Shown here: positions 33,730 to 42,451 of the stretch, one piece after another
Layout: every line of letters starts with the position of its first letter
How positions within the stretch are numbered: position 1 is the first letter of the stretch
Notes under the pieces: model-generated
What the model was told of the DNA's origin: nothing
The model's input: only the letters and a program-made list of their open reading frames with translations
The model's database searches: none
Source: VMDH01 sp038108875
Lineage (GTDB): Bacteria > Pseudomonadota > Gammaproteobacteria > Magnimaribacterales > D2472
Assembly: GCA_038108875.1 (NCBI GenBank)
Contig: JAYNII010000003.1
Span: 59,106 to 123,105 of the forward strand
DNA length: 64,000 bases
Reading direction: 5' to 3'
Made by a program: the position numbers and the translations under genes

Positions 33730-34545
33730 CTATTCAAATGAAGGCATGTATGCCTTATTTTCACTATCGTAAAGAGTCCAGCCATCGTAGATATCTGGGG
33801 TATCTCCGCAAGAAGCAAATTCACTGAAAACTGGAAATTGAGTTGGTTCAACATCTGCCATAAAAGCCTCAACAGCTTGGTCCATAGATTCTCTTGAATT
33901 AGCAAAATCCACCCAAAGGAAATCAGCATCAGGATTATTCACAGAAAAATAATTTCCAAAATGATATGAGGTACCAGCATAGCCTTCGCTAGCTCTAACA
34001 GCAGAAGTAAAGCCAGGTAAAAATGCTATAACATCAGTGTATCCAGATCCTTCATTAAACTTGCACAACCAAGCAGCAGCCAAGAAATAACCTGAGCTAG
34101 GCAATGGACCAAATTCTTCAGCTTCAATTGGAAATACTCCAGTGAATTTTCCTCTTCCCTCATTATTACATTGCAAAACAGATGAATATTTTTGTGTCCA
34201 TTCAGCTGCAGCTTCATTTTCTAACCATGCTGCCCAAGCCATATCTGCTGCTTCTTTAGAAGTCCATTGAAGCTCCCACCAACCGTTACCCATGTCTTCT
34301 GAAGTTGGAGCATATCCCCAAGCTCCCATTAGATCTTCTGTTGAGATCAGCTTGTGCCAGTCACCAATCATTTCGGTCATTGAAGCTGTTGAATAGTCTG
34401 GCCCTGCTGTACATGCCATAAACTCGTTATAAAAAGTTCTATTAGAGAAGTCTGGTCTGCTATCAGAGCTATATTCTGAGGAACAACTAACTAAAAAAAA
34501 CGTTATAAGAACGGGTAGGGAAAGAAGCTTTAAAGACTTAGCCAT
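33730..34545 (-). CDS. Lipoprotein of unknown function with internal duplication
   Basis: The 271-residue protein has a lipoprotein signal MAKSLKLLSLPVLITFFLVSCSS with a good lipobox (LVSC). The mature part seems to hold two copies of one domain. Copy one begins around FMACTAGPDY and contains WELQWTSKEAADMAWAAWL, ending SVLQC. Copy two begins around AAWLCKFNEGSGY and contains FLWVDFANSRESMDQAVEAF, ending EFASC. Each copy carries one Cys near each end. No function is known to me. It follows rpmE after a terminator, so it is probably a separate unit. Confidence 0.8.
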   Translation of the reverse strand: MAKSLKLLSLPVLITFFLVSCSSEYSSDSRPDFSNRTFYNEFMACTAGPDYSTASMTEMIGDWHKLISTEDLMGAWGYAPTSEDMGNGWWELQWTSKEAADMAWAAWLENEAAAEWTQKYSSVLQCNNEGRGKFTGVFPIEAEEFGPLPSSGYFLAAAWLCKFNEGSGYTDVIAFLPGFTSAVRASEGYAGTSYHFGNYFSVNNPDADFLWVDFANSRESMDQAVEAFMADVEPTQFPVFSEFASCGDTPDIYDGWTLYDSENKAYMPSFE

Positions 34546-34595
34546 AATTAATCCTTGCTGAAAGAATAGTTATAACGCAACTGAAGGATAAAGGC

Positions 34596-34624
34596 AAAAA
34601 AAATTAGCTTTAAGCTACTTTTTT
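34596..34624 (-). terminator. Terminator after rpmE
   Basis: On the minus strand TAGCT, loop TAA, AGCTA is flanked by six A on the 5' side and seven T on the 3' side, lengthening the stem across one mismatch. It lies 20 bases after the rpmE stop and reads acceptably in both directions. Confidence 0.55.
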
Positions 34625-34644
34625 AAGAAAACTTAAAAAATAAA

Positions 34645-34848
34645 TTATTTTTTCTCAAATCTATCTTTGAATCTTTGAACTCTTCCACCAGTGTCTAAGA
34701 TTTTTTGCTTACCTGTATAGAAAGGATGACATTTTGAACATACATCTAAAGCAAGATTTTGTTTAAGAGTGGTCATTACTGAGAATGAATTTCCGCAGCT
34801 ACAAGTAGCTTTAATTTCTTGATAGTTCGGATGTACACCAGTTTTCAT
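34645..34848 (-). CDS. rpmE: 50S ribosomal protein L31
   Basis: The 67-residue protein starts from the ATG at 34848 (MKTGVHPNYQEIKATCSCG). The frame extends further upstream, but L31 begins here. The zinc ligands CSCG and CSKC are kept, so this is the C+ form. HPFYTGKQKILDTGGRVQRF is the conserved core. L31 bridges the subunits near the central protuberance. It is divergent from priA with 59 bases between starts. Its leader holds a CTCCTCCTT stretch. Confidence 0.96.
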   Translation of the reverse strand: MKTGVHPNYQEIKATCSCGNSFSVMTTLKQNLALDVCSKCHPFYTGKQKILDTGGRVQRFKDRFEKK

Positions 34849-34907
34849 AATAAAATTAGTTTTAAGGAGGAGCACTATACCAAAGTAACTGCTTTTTACA
34901 AATACCT

Positions 34908-36860
34908 GTGAAAAAATTTTTTTATGACGTGGCAATCAATCGCCCTTTAGCTAGGCTTTTTACTTATGAAGCATCAGAAGCCATCAAAATTGGTTCACGC
35001 ATCAGGATATTATTTGGCAAGAAAGAGTTGATGGGTATAGTCTTTAGAAAAACAACTCAGCCAAATTTTAGAACTAGCAAAGTTCTAGATGTTATAGATG
35101 ATCAACCACTTTTTTCAAGACACCAACTTGAACTCATGGAGTGGGCAGCAGAATACTATAAACACCCCTTAGGCGAGGTCGTTCATAACTTTGTGCCTCC
35201 TTACTTGAAAACAATTTCCAAAAAACTTTCAAAAAAAGACTTCGATTACATTGATTTATCTGAACCCTCTTCTTCTCTAGCTCTCACCAGAGAACAAAAA
35301 AGAGCTGTAGCAAATATTCAGGAGAAAGTTGGGTTTTTTGCTCATGTACTCCAGGGAGTAACGGGTTCAGGCAAGACAGAAGTCTATTTGAAAGTAACTG
35401 AGGCGATTGTTAAGCAAAAGAAATCAGTTTTAGTGCTTGTCCCTGAGATTTCATTAGTGCCACAGACGCTAGCAAGGTTTAAAAATAGATTTGCAAGCGT
35501 TTGTCGTGCTTATCATTCTGGGATGACTTCCAAGGCTAGGATTAGGGTATGGGAGGAAGCCTACACGGGAGAGGCTAAAATTGTGGTCGGCACTAGGTCT
35601 TCAATACTCTTACCACTTCAAAATCCGGGGCTATTCATTGTAGATGAGGAACACGATAAATCTTACAAACAGCATGAGGGATTTAGATTCTCAGCAAGAG
35701 ATTTATTAATCAAGAGAGCTCAGTTGATTAATATTCCCATAGTGCTGGGAAGTGCAACACCATCTTTCCAAACGCTGCGTTCAGTCAGAGAGAAACGCTT
35801 CGGAGTAAGTTACTTAAGAGATAGGGTGGCGGCATCCAGCATTCCAGAATTTATTATTATAGATACCAATTCTGAGAGATTAGAAGCTGGGCTCAGTAGC
35901 CAAGTTATAAAAGAGGTAGAAAAGGTTCTTGAGCAAAAACAACAAGTACTGATATTTTTAAACAGAAGAGGTTATGCCCCAAAATTTTTGTGTTCTAGTT
36001 GTGGCTGGATAGCTCATTGTGAGAGATGTGAATCCAATCTTGTTTTTCATAACTTAGAAAATCGGATGGTTTGCCATAGATGTAATGCAAAATTTTCAGT
36101 ACCTAAGAAATGTCCATCTTGCAATCAAACTTCGCTAATAATGAGCGGAGAGGGAACTGAAAAGATCGAATATGCTCTCAAATCAAGATTTTTGCATTCT
36201 AAAATTATTAGAGTTGATCGTGATACAACTCGTAAAGTTGGCGCATTAGAAAACCTCATTACTGAAATAAACGATCATCCATCTTCAATTTTGATAGGTA
36301 CCAGAATGCTTACCAAGGGCCATCATTTTCCAAATTTGGCTTTGGTAATTATTGTTAACTTAGATCAGAGTTTAATCAGTTTAGATCCTTTTGCTTTGGA
36401 GGATTTAGGTCAGCAAATTATTCAAGTGGCAGGAAGAGCTGGAAGGGAAAAGACTTCAGCAAAGGTTTTGCTGCAAAGCGCTTTTCCAGACCATCCGCTT
36501 CTAAGAGTTTTGAAGAGTGGTAATTATGAAGAATTTGCTAACACAGCATTAAAAGATAGAGCGCAGAATAAAATGCCCCCCTTTTCTTATCAAGCAATTC
36601 TTAGATGTTCATCTACAAGCATCAAAAGAAATATTGATGCTCTTAATAAATTAGCCAGCTTAAGTCTTAATGGGATTGATTGTATAGGACCAATTCCAGC
36701 CAATGTCGCTAAAAAGGGCGGAGATTATTTCCATCAAATTATTTTTCAGGCCTCTTCAAGAACCAAGTTAAGTCAAAGCCTTAATTTAGTTCTTGAAGAG
36801 ATTTCAACCTCAAAGCGCTCTGTAAAGTGGATATTAGATATCGACCCAGTTGAATATTAG
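34908..36860 (+). CDS. priA: Primosomal replication protein N' (PriA helicase)
   Basis: This 650-residue replication-restart helicase starts at GTG. The N-terminal fork-binding domain (FYDVAINRPLARLFTYE) is followed by the helicase core with GVTGSGKTEVYLKV (Walker A), FIVDEEHDKSYK (DEEH box) and GSATPSFQTL. Four CxxC zinc pairs follow (CSSCGWIAHCERC and CHRCNAKF..CPSC), then GTEKIE and QVAGRAGRE. It is shorter than E. coli PriA (732), mostly at the N-terminus. It meets the SDR gene convergently with a 4-base overlap. Confidence 0.95.
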   Translation: MKKFFYDVAINRPLARLFTYEASEAIKIGSRIRILFGKKELMGIVFRKTTQPNFRTSKVLDVIDDQPLFSRHQLELMEWAAEYYKHPLGEVVHNFVPPYLKTISKKLSKKDFDYIDLSEPSSSLALTREQKRAVANIQEKVGFFAHVLQGVTGSGKTEVYLKVTEAIVKQKKSVLVLVPEISLVPQTLARFKNRFASVCRAYHSGMTSKARIRVWEEAYTGEAKIVVGTRSSILLPLQNPGLFIVDEEHDKSYKQHEGFRFSARDLLIKRAQLINIPIVLGSATPSFQTLRSVREKRFGVSYLRDRVAASSIPEFIIIDTNSERLEAGLSSQVIKEVEKVLEQKQQVLIFLNRRGYAPKFLCSSCGWIAHCERCESNLVFHNLENRMVCHRCNAKFSVPKKCPSCNQTSLIMSGEGTEKIEYALKSRFLHSKIIRVDRDTTRKVGALENLITEINDHPSSILIGTRMLTKGHHFPNLALVIIVNLDQSLISLDPFALEDLGQQIIQVAGRAGREKTSAKVLLQSAFPDHPLLRVLKSGNYEEFANTALKDRAQNKMPPFSYQAILRCSSTSIKRNIDALNKLASLSLNGIDCIGPIPANVAKKGGDYFHQIIFQASSRTKLSQSLNLVLEEISTSKRSVKWILDIDPVEY

Positions 36861-37705
36861 ATATTAAAAGTTTGCCCAACCATATCTTCGGATAATAGCC
36901 ATAATCTTTCTTGAGAGGATTCATTACGAGAGGCGTCAGAGGTTTTTTTAACCTTGCTGTCAAAGAAATATTCTCCGCTAATTGAGTTATCTTGCAATCT
37001 GGCTAAGAAAAGAATGCTTTCTGCTCCTTTGAGAGGGGATCTAAAGAAAGGTTTTAACATCATCTTTAATACTTTTCCAATCAATGATTTATTTTGATCT
37101 CCTAACGAAGTATTCACACCCCCAGGATGCACACAATTGACCGCAATGCCTTTCGTAAGGAGTTTTCTGCTTAAATATTTGGTAAAAAGAATATTGGCTA
37201 ACTTTGATTGTGCATAGGCTTTTACTCCCATCTTGAATTCTTGCTTATAGTTAAGATCATTCCATTGCATATCTTTAACAAATGAGTGTGCAGCTGATGC
37301 TACGTTGATAATTTTTCCGGAATGGCTAGGAATAAGATCAAGCAGTAAATTAGTAAATAAGAAGTAACCCAAATGATTTACTGCAAAAGTATTCTCGATT
37401 CCTTGATTAGTTTCATGATATGAAGTGTTAACTACCCCGGCATTATTAATGAGAATATCTATTTTATTGGTTAATGTTTTAATAGTGTCGCAGGCAGTTC
37501 TAATAGAACCCAGTTCTGAAAAATCACAAAAAATTGCTTCCAGTCTAATACTTGGATTCAAGGTTTTAATTTCTGAGCAGAGAATTTTTTTTAGTGTCTC
37601 ATTTCTATAGGTAAAAATGATATGAGTATGATCTTGGGAGAGATCTTGGATCGCAGCTTTTCCTATTCCATTTGTTGCGCCGCTTATAACTATCACTTTA
37701 CTCAT
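36857..37705 (-). CDS. Short-chain dehydrogenase (retinol dehydrogenase/WW-oxidoreductase-like)
   Basis: The 282-residue protein has TNGIGKAAIQ as the cofactor loop (Gly-rich motif SGATNGIG), INNAGVV, INVASAAHS with catalytic Ser, YAQSKLANILF as YxxxK, and VNCVHPGGVNTSLG. This pattern is the RDH11-14-like subgroup. Substrate unknown. It lies 1 base after amiC on the same strand, at the place where mutL stands in E. coli. Confidence 0.87.
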   Translation of the reverse strand: MSKVIVISGATNGIGKAAIQDLSQDHTHIIFTYRNETLKKILCSEIKTLNPSIRLEAIFCDFSELGSIRTACDTIKTLTNKIDILINNAGVVNTSYHETNQGIENTFAVNHLGYFLFTNLLLDLIPSHSGKIINVASAAHSFVKDMQWNDLNYKQEFKMGVKAYAQSKLANILFTKYLSRKLLTKGIAVNCVHPGGVNTSLGDQNKSLIGKVLKMMLKPFFRSPLKGAESILFLARLQDNSISGEYFFDSKVKKTSDASRNESSQERLWLLSEDMVGQTFNI

Positions 37706-37706
37706 C

Positions 37707-38972
37707 TTAAATCCTTAAAGTAATTTCTTGCCCTGGAAAAATTGGATTACTTCCTAAATTATTCCAAGCAATAATATCCGATACAGTTACTCCAAACCTT
37801 ATGGCTAGCTCAGATAGCACATCTCCGGTCTGCACTTGATAGATTACAAAACCAGGATAGTTATCCATGATAGTGTTCGGTTTAGGTTTATCTTTAAAGT
37901 AGTCATGTAATCCCAAAAATATTCCTCTAGCAATCATTCGTCTCCCAGGTTTGCCGGCTAACCTCTTTGCATCGTCTGGATTGGAGATAAAACCTGATTC
38001 TACGAGAACAGATGGAATGTCTACTGATTTTAGGACTCTAAAATCTGCATACTCCACCTCGTTTTTATGCATATGGGTAAAAGGATCATCCTTAAGGTAT
38101 TTAAGTATATGCTTTGCCAGGAGTGTGCTATTTTCAATTTTGGCTTCATAAGCAATTTCATACAATGCTCTGGCAGCATCCTCATCAAAATCTCTAATAT
38201 CCAATTTTCCAATTTTTGATTTTACTGCTGGATCAGTAGTTAATACTTTTTTAGAGAGATTATCAGCAGTGATTGATGATGCTTCTTCTGACCAAACAAA
38301 CACAGAAGCTCCTTTAACGGAGTTCAATTTAAAACCATCTGCATGAATAGAAACAAATATATCAGCACCTTTTTCACGTGCAATTTGATATCGATCGTCT
38401 AAGTTCACAAAAGTATCATCATTTCTAATCATGATAGGTTGGTAGCCCTTAGTATCCTTAAGCGTACGTTCTAGTTCTTTTGCTATCATTCGAGTAATAT
38501 CTTTTTCAAGAATATTTTTACCAACAGCACCAGGATCTTTGCCTCCATGACCTGCATCAATTGCTACCAAGATATCTCTTATATTTCGAGAGGTTGCCTG
38601 ATTATTTTTCATCTCTAGTATTAAGAGCACCTCATCTGTCTTTTTTATTTGCCAGGGTTTTTTCCAAAATACCGAACCATTTAGGTCAACCACTATTCTT
38701 GTTAAGTTTGATTCTTGAATACCTCTGATAGATTGGATTGGACCAATTTTTATGGTTTGAATATCTCCCATCGAAACATTCTTTATATCTATCACTAATC
38801 TTGAAGGATCATCTAATGCATAAGAGTTTACTAGCGCAACTTTCTCTAATGAAAAAACTAATCTGATATCTCCTTCTGGTGTAAAGTTAGATTCCTTTAA
38901 ATTAACGCTAGCGTTTACCTCTAGTAATGAAACAAAAAACATTAAAAGGGGGATTTTAAAGATTATTTTCAT
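37707..38972 (-). CDS. amiC: N-acetylmuramoyl-L-alanine amidase (AmiC/AmiB type)
   Basis: This 421-residue periplasmic amidase splits peptidoglycan between daughter cells. It has a signal peptide (IPLLMFFVSLLEVNA), an N-terminal AMIN domain (LVFSLEKVALVNSYALDDPSRLVIDI), the Amidase_3 domain with zinc ligands in AIDAGHGGKDPGAVG, VSIHADGF and VLVESGFISN, and a C-terminal LysM (YQVQTGDVLSELAIRFGV). It overlaps tsaE by 4 bases. The order nnr-tsaE-amidase is conserved in Proteobacteria. Confidence 0.95.
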   Translation of the reverse strand: MKIIFKIPLLMFFVSLLEVNASVNLKESNFTPEGDIRLVFSLEKVALVNSYALDDPSRLVIDIKNVSMGDIQTIKIGPIQSIRGIQESNLTRIVVDLNGSVFWKKPWQIKKTDEVLLILEMKNNQATSRNIRDILVAIDAGHGGKDPGAVGKNILEKDITRMIAKELERTLKDTKGYQPIMIRNDDTFVNLDDRYQIAREKGADIFVSIHADGFKLNSVKGASVFVWSEEASSITADNLSKKVLTTDPAVKSKIGKLDIRDFDEDAARALYEIAYEAKIENSTLLAKHILKYLKDDPFTHMHKNEVEYADFRVLKSVDIPSVLVESGFISNPDDAKRLAGKPGRRMIARGIFLGLHDYFKDKPKPNTIMDNYPGFVIYQVQTGDVLSELAIRFGVTVSDIIAWNNLGSNPIFPGQEITLRI

Positions 38973-39421
38973 AACAGCTCTCTTGGTATCTTAAGGCTCC
39001 CATCTGCCACCATTAGTTTGAGTTCTCTTCCTTTATCTTTATGTAATAAATGAATTTCGATATCCGGTTTTCTCTTTAAGGCTAACTTATCTGGCCACTC
39101 AATCAGCAAGACTTTGGTGAGAGGGCTATTTCTATCTAAGTTCAAGAGTTCGAAGTCTTCAAAAGTATTAAGTCGGTACAAATCGCAGTGTATGACAAAA
39201 AAACCTCTGAGCAAATATTCTTCACATAAAGTGTAGGTAGGACTTTTTACCGCACCATCCCAACCCAATCTTTCTAGAAAACCTCTTGCAAGAGTGGTCT
39301 TTCCAGCGCCTAAATCTCCAATCAAATGTATTTCAGTGTTTAATTTGTGTGACTGAAGCCAGTTGGCAAGTTTACTTCCCGCTTCGAGGGTTGCGTTTTC
39401 GTCATTTAAATAAATACTCAA
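38969..39421 (-). CDS. tsaE: tRNA t6A threonylcarbamoyladenosine biosynthesis ATPase TsaE
   Basis: The 150-residue P-loop protein has LIGDLGAGKTTLARGFLERLG (about 35), SPTYTLCEEYL and HCDLYRLNTFEDFELL, then LLIEWPDKL. These are the YjeE/TsaE signatures. It partners TsaB and TsaD in making t6A37 of ANN-decoding tRNAs. One base separates it from nnr, and it overlaps amiC by 4. Confidence 0.95.
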   Translation of the reverse strand: MSIYLNDENATLEAGSKLANWLQSHKLNTEIHLIGDLGAGKTTLARGFLERLGWDGAVKSPTYTLCEEYLLRGFFVIHCDLYRLNTFEDFELLNLDRNSPLTKVLLIEWPDKLALKRKPDIEIHLLHKDKGRELKLMVADGSLKIPRELL

Positions 39422-39422
39422 T

Positions 39423-40889
39423 TTAATTAATCAAATTTCTAACTGTTTCAATAATATCTTGGGCAGTGACGCCAATTGTACCCATTTCTTCTTCAAGGAT
39501 TTCTCCAGCCATACCATGAAGAGCCACTGCACACTTTGATGCAGTTGTAGCGGTTAAACCTTGAGCAATAAGTGAGCCAATTATGCCTGCTAGCACATCT
39601 CCTGATCCAGGGGTAGCGAGAGAGGGTGAACCATTTTCGCAGATAAAAATTTTGTTTTTTTCTGCAACGATAGTTTGCATACCTTTTAAGACAATTATGC
39701 AGCCATATTTTTTTTGAAGCTTTTTAGCTGCCGCTACCCTATTTCTTTGAATTTTATCTATTGAAGTATTAAGTAATTTCGCCGCTTCGCCTGGATGAGG
39801 AGTTAATACAGTATTACTTTTTAGTTTGAAATCTTTAAACGGTTTTTGGGGTAACAACCCTAGGCCACCTCCATCGATCACTAATTTAGTATTGGCTTTC
39901 TTGCCATAGGATAAGACTTTGTATAGATTTTGTTCAGACCAAAAGTTCTGAAAAAACCCAGGGCCCACCACTAAAACGTCTTCCCAACCAAATTGCATTT
40001 CAAGATCCTGTGCCGTATCTCCCCCTGTGACCATTACTTCAGGAATCAAAGAAAGCGCAGGAGCAACATTTATCTTGCGGGTTAAGAGTTTAATGAGCCC
40101 GGCGCCAGAATGAAGTGCACTCATTGCAGTTAATATTCCAGCGCCTCCCATTCCTTCGTCTCCAGCGAGTACCATAATTTTGCCATGATTTCCTTTATGG
40201 GAATCTCTTCTTCTCTCTGGCAGTTTCTTTCTTACATCGCTATAGTTGAATAACATGACTTCAGTTTTAGAGTTCTTTAAAACACTCCTGTTTAATTCAA
40301 GTAGTGTAATTTTACCTGTATTTATGGAGTTATGAGCACAAGTATAAAAGCCTTGCTTGAGTCCAAGAAATGTTAATGTTTCATCTGCCTTAAAAACAAC
40401 TGCTGCTGAATTTTCATGATTATTCAAATTTATTCCAGATGGAACATCAATAGCAATTCTATGTTTGAAGGAGTTAGCAGTTTCAAGAATATTGTCTAAG
40501 TGTTTGGATTTTTTATTATTACCACCAATGCCAAAAATCGCATCAACTACTACAGTATTCTTAGATATTGCATGGAGCGAACTTAATTTTTTTAACGAGA
40601 GTAATTTCCAGGCATCTTTATTTAGAACAGATTTGGATTTTCTTGGAAATACCTCAAATACGCTTACACTAGAACCTCTTGCAAGCAAAAAATTTGCTGT
40701 ATGCAAGCCATCCGCTCCATTGTTTCCAGGACCAATAAGGAAAACAAATCTTTTTTCAGGAAATTTTTTATATAACCATTCTGCAGATGATTTGGCTGCT
40801 AATAACATTAGATCAATTGGCTCAGTTCCTCTTGCAAAAAAAGCTTTTTCAGCAGAAAAGATTTGCTGAACTTTAAAAAGCTTAATCAC
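39423..40889 (-). CDS. nnr: Bifunctional NAD(P)HX epimerase/dehydratase
   Basis: The 488-residue protein repairs hydrated NAD(P)H. The N-terminal YjeF_N epimerase domain has GPGNNGADGLHTANFLL and VDAIFGIGG. The C-terminal ribokinase-like dehydratase has GNHGKIMVLAGDEGMGGAGILTAM, VLTPHPGEAAKLL and ATPGSGDVLAGIIGSL. The start is GTG at 40889, overlapping the upstream gene by 8 bases. Order and architecture match E. coli nnr. Confidence 0.95.
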   Translation of the reverse strand: MIKLFKVQQIFSAEKAFFARGTEPIDLMLLAAKSSAEWLYKKFPEKRFVFLIGPGNNGADGLHTANFLLARGSSVSVFEVFPRKSKSVLNKDAWKLLSLKKLSSLHAISKNTVVVDAIFGIGGNNKKSKHLDNILETANSFKHRIAIDVPSGINLNNHENSAAVVFKADETLTFLGLKQGFYTCAHNSINTGKITLLELNRSVLKNSKTEVMLFNYSDVRKKLPERRRDSHKGNHGKIMVLAGDEGMGGAGILTAMSALHSGAGLIKLLTRKINVAPALSLIPEVMVTGGDTAQDLEMQFGWEDVLVVGPGFFQNFWSEQNLYKVLSYGKKANTKLVIDGGGLGLLPQKPFKDFKLKSNTVLTPHPGEAAKLLNTSIDKIQRNRVAAAKKLQKKYGCIIVLKGMQTIVAEKNKIFICENGSPSLATPGSGDVLAGIIGSLIAQGLTATTASKCAVALHGMAGEILEEEMGTIGVTAQDIIETVRNLIN

Positions 40890-42098
40890 TTATAGACAAT
40901 GCAGCTTCGGCAAGCCTGTCTGAATGGTATGATCCGATCCATAGAGATCCCTGATAGGGCAATCCAACAGTTCCTACTCCCATATTTTTATTTTGAAATT
41001 TATAGGATTTAATAAGGGCAAGATTTTCTAAGGATAATTGATTTACTGAAAAGGGTAGAGGACAATTTGGATTGTCTCCGCATTTAAAAGTATCCATTGC
41101 TCCATGATCATGATTCGTTACCCATGCATACCCTTCTTTAATAACTACATTGTCAGGGGAGTTATGTTTATACTCACCCATAATTTCCTTAAGATCTAGA
41201 TTAAAGAGAATTGTCTTGTCACCCAGATTGTAATTAACCAATAGGTTATTATTCTCTTGGTCCAAAGCAATACCATTGGGAAAAGATCCAGCTGTGTAAG
41301 ATAGTTCTTTAAAGCCGTTTTGAGCATCCCAAAAAACAACAAACCCGGTGTCTGATTTTATAAACACATTCCACACCAATCTTGCCATTGAATAATTAGC
41401 ATCAAACATATGGGTTGCATAAAAATTCCCTGCTTTATCCAAACTGACATCGTTGAAGTAGTATTCTCTCTCTACGTTTATGCAACCTTTCCACTCTAAA
41501 ATCCATGAATCATTTTGTTTTAGTTCAAACATCTCTATGCTTTCTGTTGGAAAGTGACTAACAACAGCTAATTGGAATTTACCATCTTCTCGCTCTGTTA
41601 AATCTATTCCATGAGGACCGAATGGTTCGAGAGGATCTCTTGTGCACGAAGGATCGCCCCATTCATTTGAACCAAAAGCGATCATGGCTGGATACTTTTC
41701 TTTTGTGGCAATATCAAAAAAACTTAACTGGCCAGATGTCATTTTAACCAAAGGAGCCATTCCCCCAAACTCTGCAACNNNNNNNNNNNNNNNNNNNNNN
41801 NNNNNNNNNNNNNNNNNNNNNNNNNNNNNNNNNNNNNNNNNNNNNNNNNNNNNNNNNNNNNNNNNNNNNNNNNNNNNNTTAACTGGCCAGATGTCATTTT
41901 AACCAAAGGAGCCATTCCCCCAAACTCTGCAACGATTAAGAATTTATTATCTGGGGTAAGCACAAGATCCTCTGGATTGCTAAATCCGCAGTAAACAGTT
42001 AGTTCAGCATTAGATTCACACCCCCTCAAAGGAGGAATAGTTTCGTGAGCACATCCAAAAACCAAAAACAAAGCTGTGGTTAAAAAATATCTTTTCAT
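40882..42098 (-). CDS. Beta-propeller (NHL/SMP-30-like) lipoprotein, split by an assembly gap
   Basis: Both parts are in one frame once the gap and one copy of the 55-base flanking repeat are removed. The joined protein would have 353 residues. It starts MKRYFLTTALFLVFGCAHE (lipobox VFGC) at 42098. Repeated blade-like units follow, such as PEDLVLTPDNKFLIVAEFGG, PNGIALDQENNNLLVNYNLG and PDNVVIKEGYAWVTNHDHGA. SYHSDRLA lies at the end, before a short ISD tail. This resembles SMP-30, strictosidine-synthase or arylesterase-like propellers. Function unknown. As printed, the reading frame passes through undetermined bases. Confidence 0.75.
41724..41933. repeat. 55-base direct repeat flanking the N gap (likely artefact)
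   Basis: 41724-41778 and 41879-41933 are identical, beginning TTAACTGGCCAG and ending CTCTGCAAC. Both copies encode the same propeller segment. Merging them restores one continuous frame, as expected if contig ends overlap by the assembler's word length. Confidence 0.9.
41779..41878. other. Run of 100 undetermined bases (assembly gap)
   Basis: Exactly 100 N, a standard scaffold-gap size rather than a measured length. The 55 bases before and after are identical, indicating that the two contigs overlap and no sequence is missing. Confidence 0.95.
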
Positions 42099-42451
42099 AG
42101 CAGCAATACCCCAATTAAACATATTGTTAATGAAACCACAGGGACAATCTTTTCTAGATGATTTTCGATGAGTTTTTGAGAAAATAAAACAAAAAAAGCC
42201 ATTATTAATCCTGAAAAGAGCAGCAGGCATCCAATTACTAATACTAGAATAGACCAAGTTTCTATATGCTCAAGTGAGAACACATACCACAAAACTGAAG
42301 CACCCAAAATGAGTCTTATGTATCCAGTGACTCTGATAGTATTCGGAGAGCTAATAAATGACTTTGCTAAATATACCAATCGCCGAAGTAAGAAAACCGA
42401 AGCTCCAACTGCAATCATTGATAGCGCTAGGTAATATTGTGGACTTTCCAT
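42095..42451 (-). CDS. Small membrane protein of unknown function
   Basis: This 118-residue protein has about four hydrophobic segments (LALSMIAVGASVFLL, YIRLILGASVLWYVF, WSILVLVIGCLLLFSGLIMAFFVLF, IVPVVSLTICLIGVLLL). Charged residues are confined to short loops. It overlaps the propeller start by 4 bases and the hydrolase by 25, so all three are probably co-transcribed. I do not recognise a family. Confidence 0.65.
   Translation of the reverse strand: MESPQYYLALSMIAVGASVFLLRRLVYLAKSFISSPNTIRVTGYIRLILGASVLWYVFSLEHIETWSILVLVIGCLLLFSGLIMAFFVLFSQKLIENHLEKIVPVVSLTICLIGVLLL

Noticed and set aside
34864..34907. Small ORF behind the orphan AAGGAGGAG
   Set aside because: No ATG, GTG or TTG followed by a usable frame lies within reach of it before priA.
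34849..34935. N-terminal extension of L31
   Set aside because: It crosses into the priA coding region, and L31 begins MKxGxHP as found at 34848.
41724..41933. 55-base direct repeat as a biological duplication or attachment site
   Set aside because: Exact identity ending precisely at the N run on both sides, and the restored reading frame on merging, point to contig overlap.
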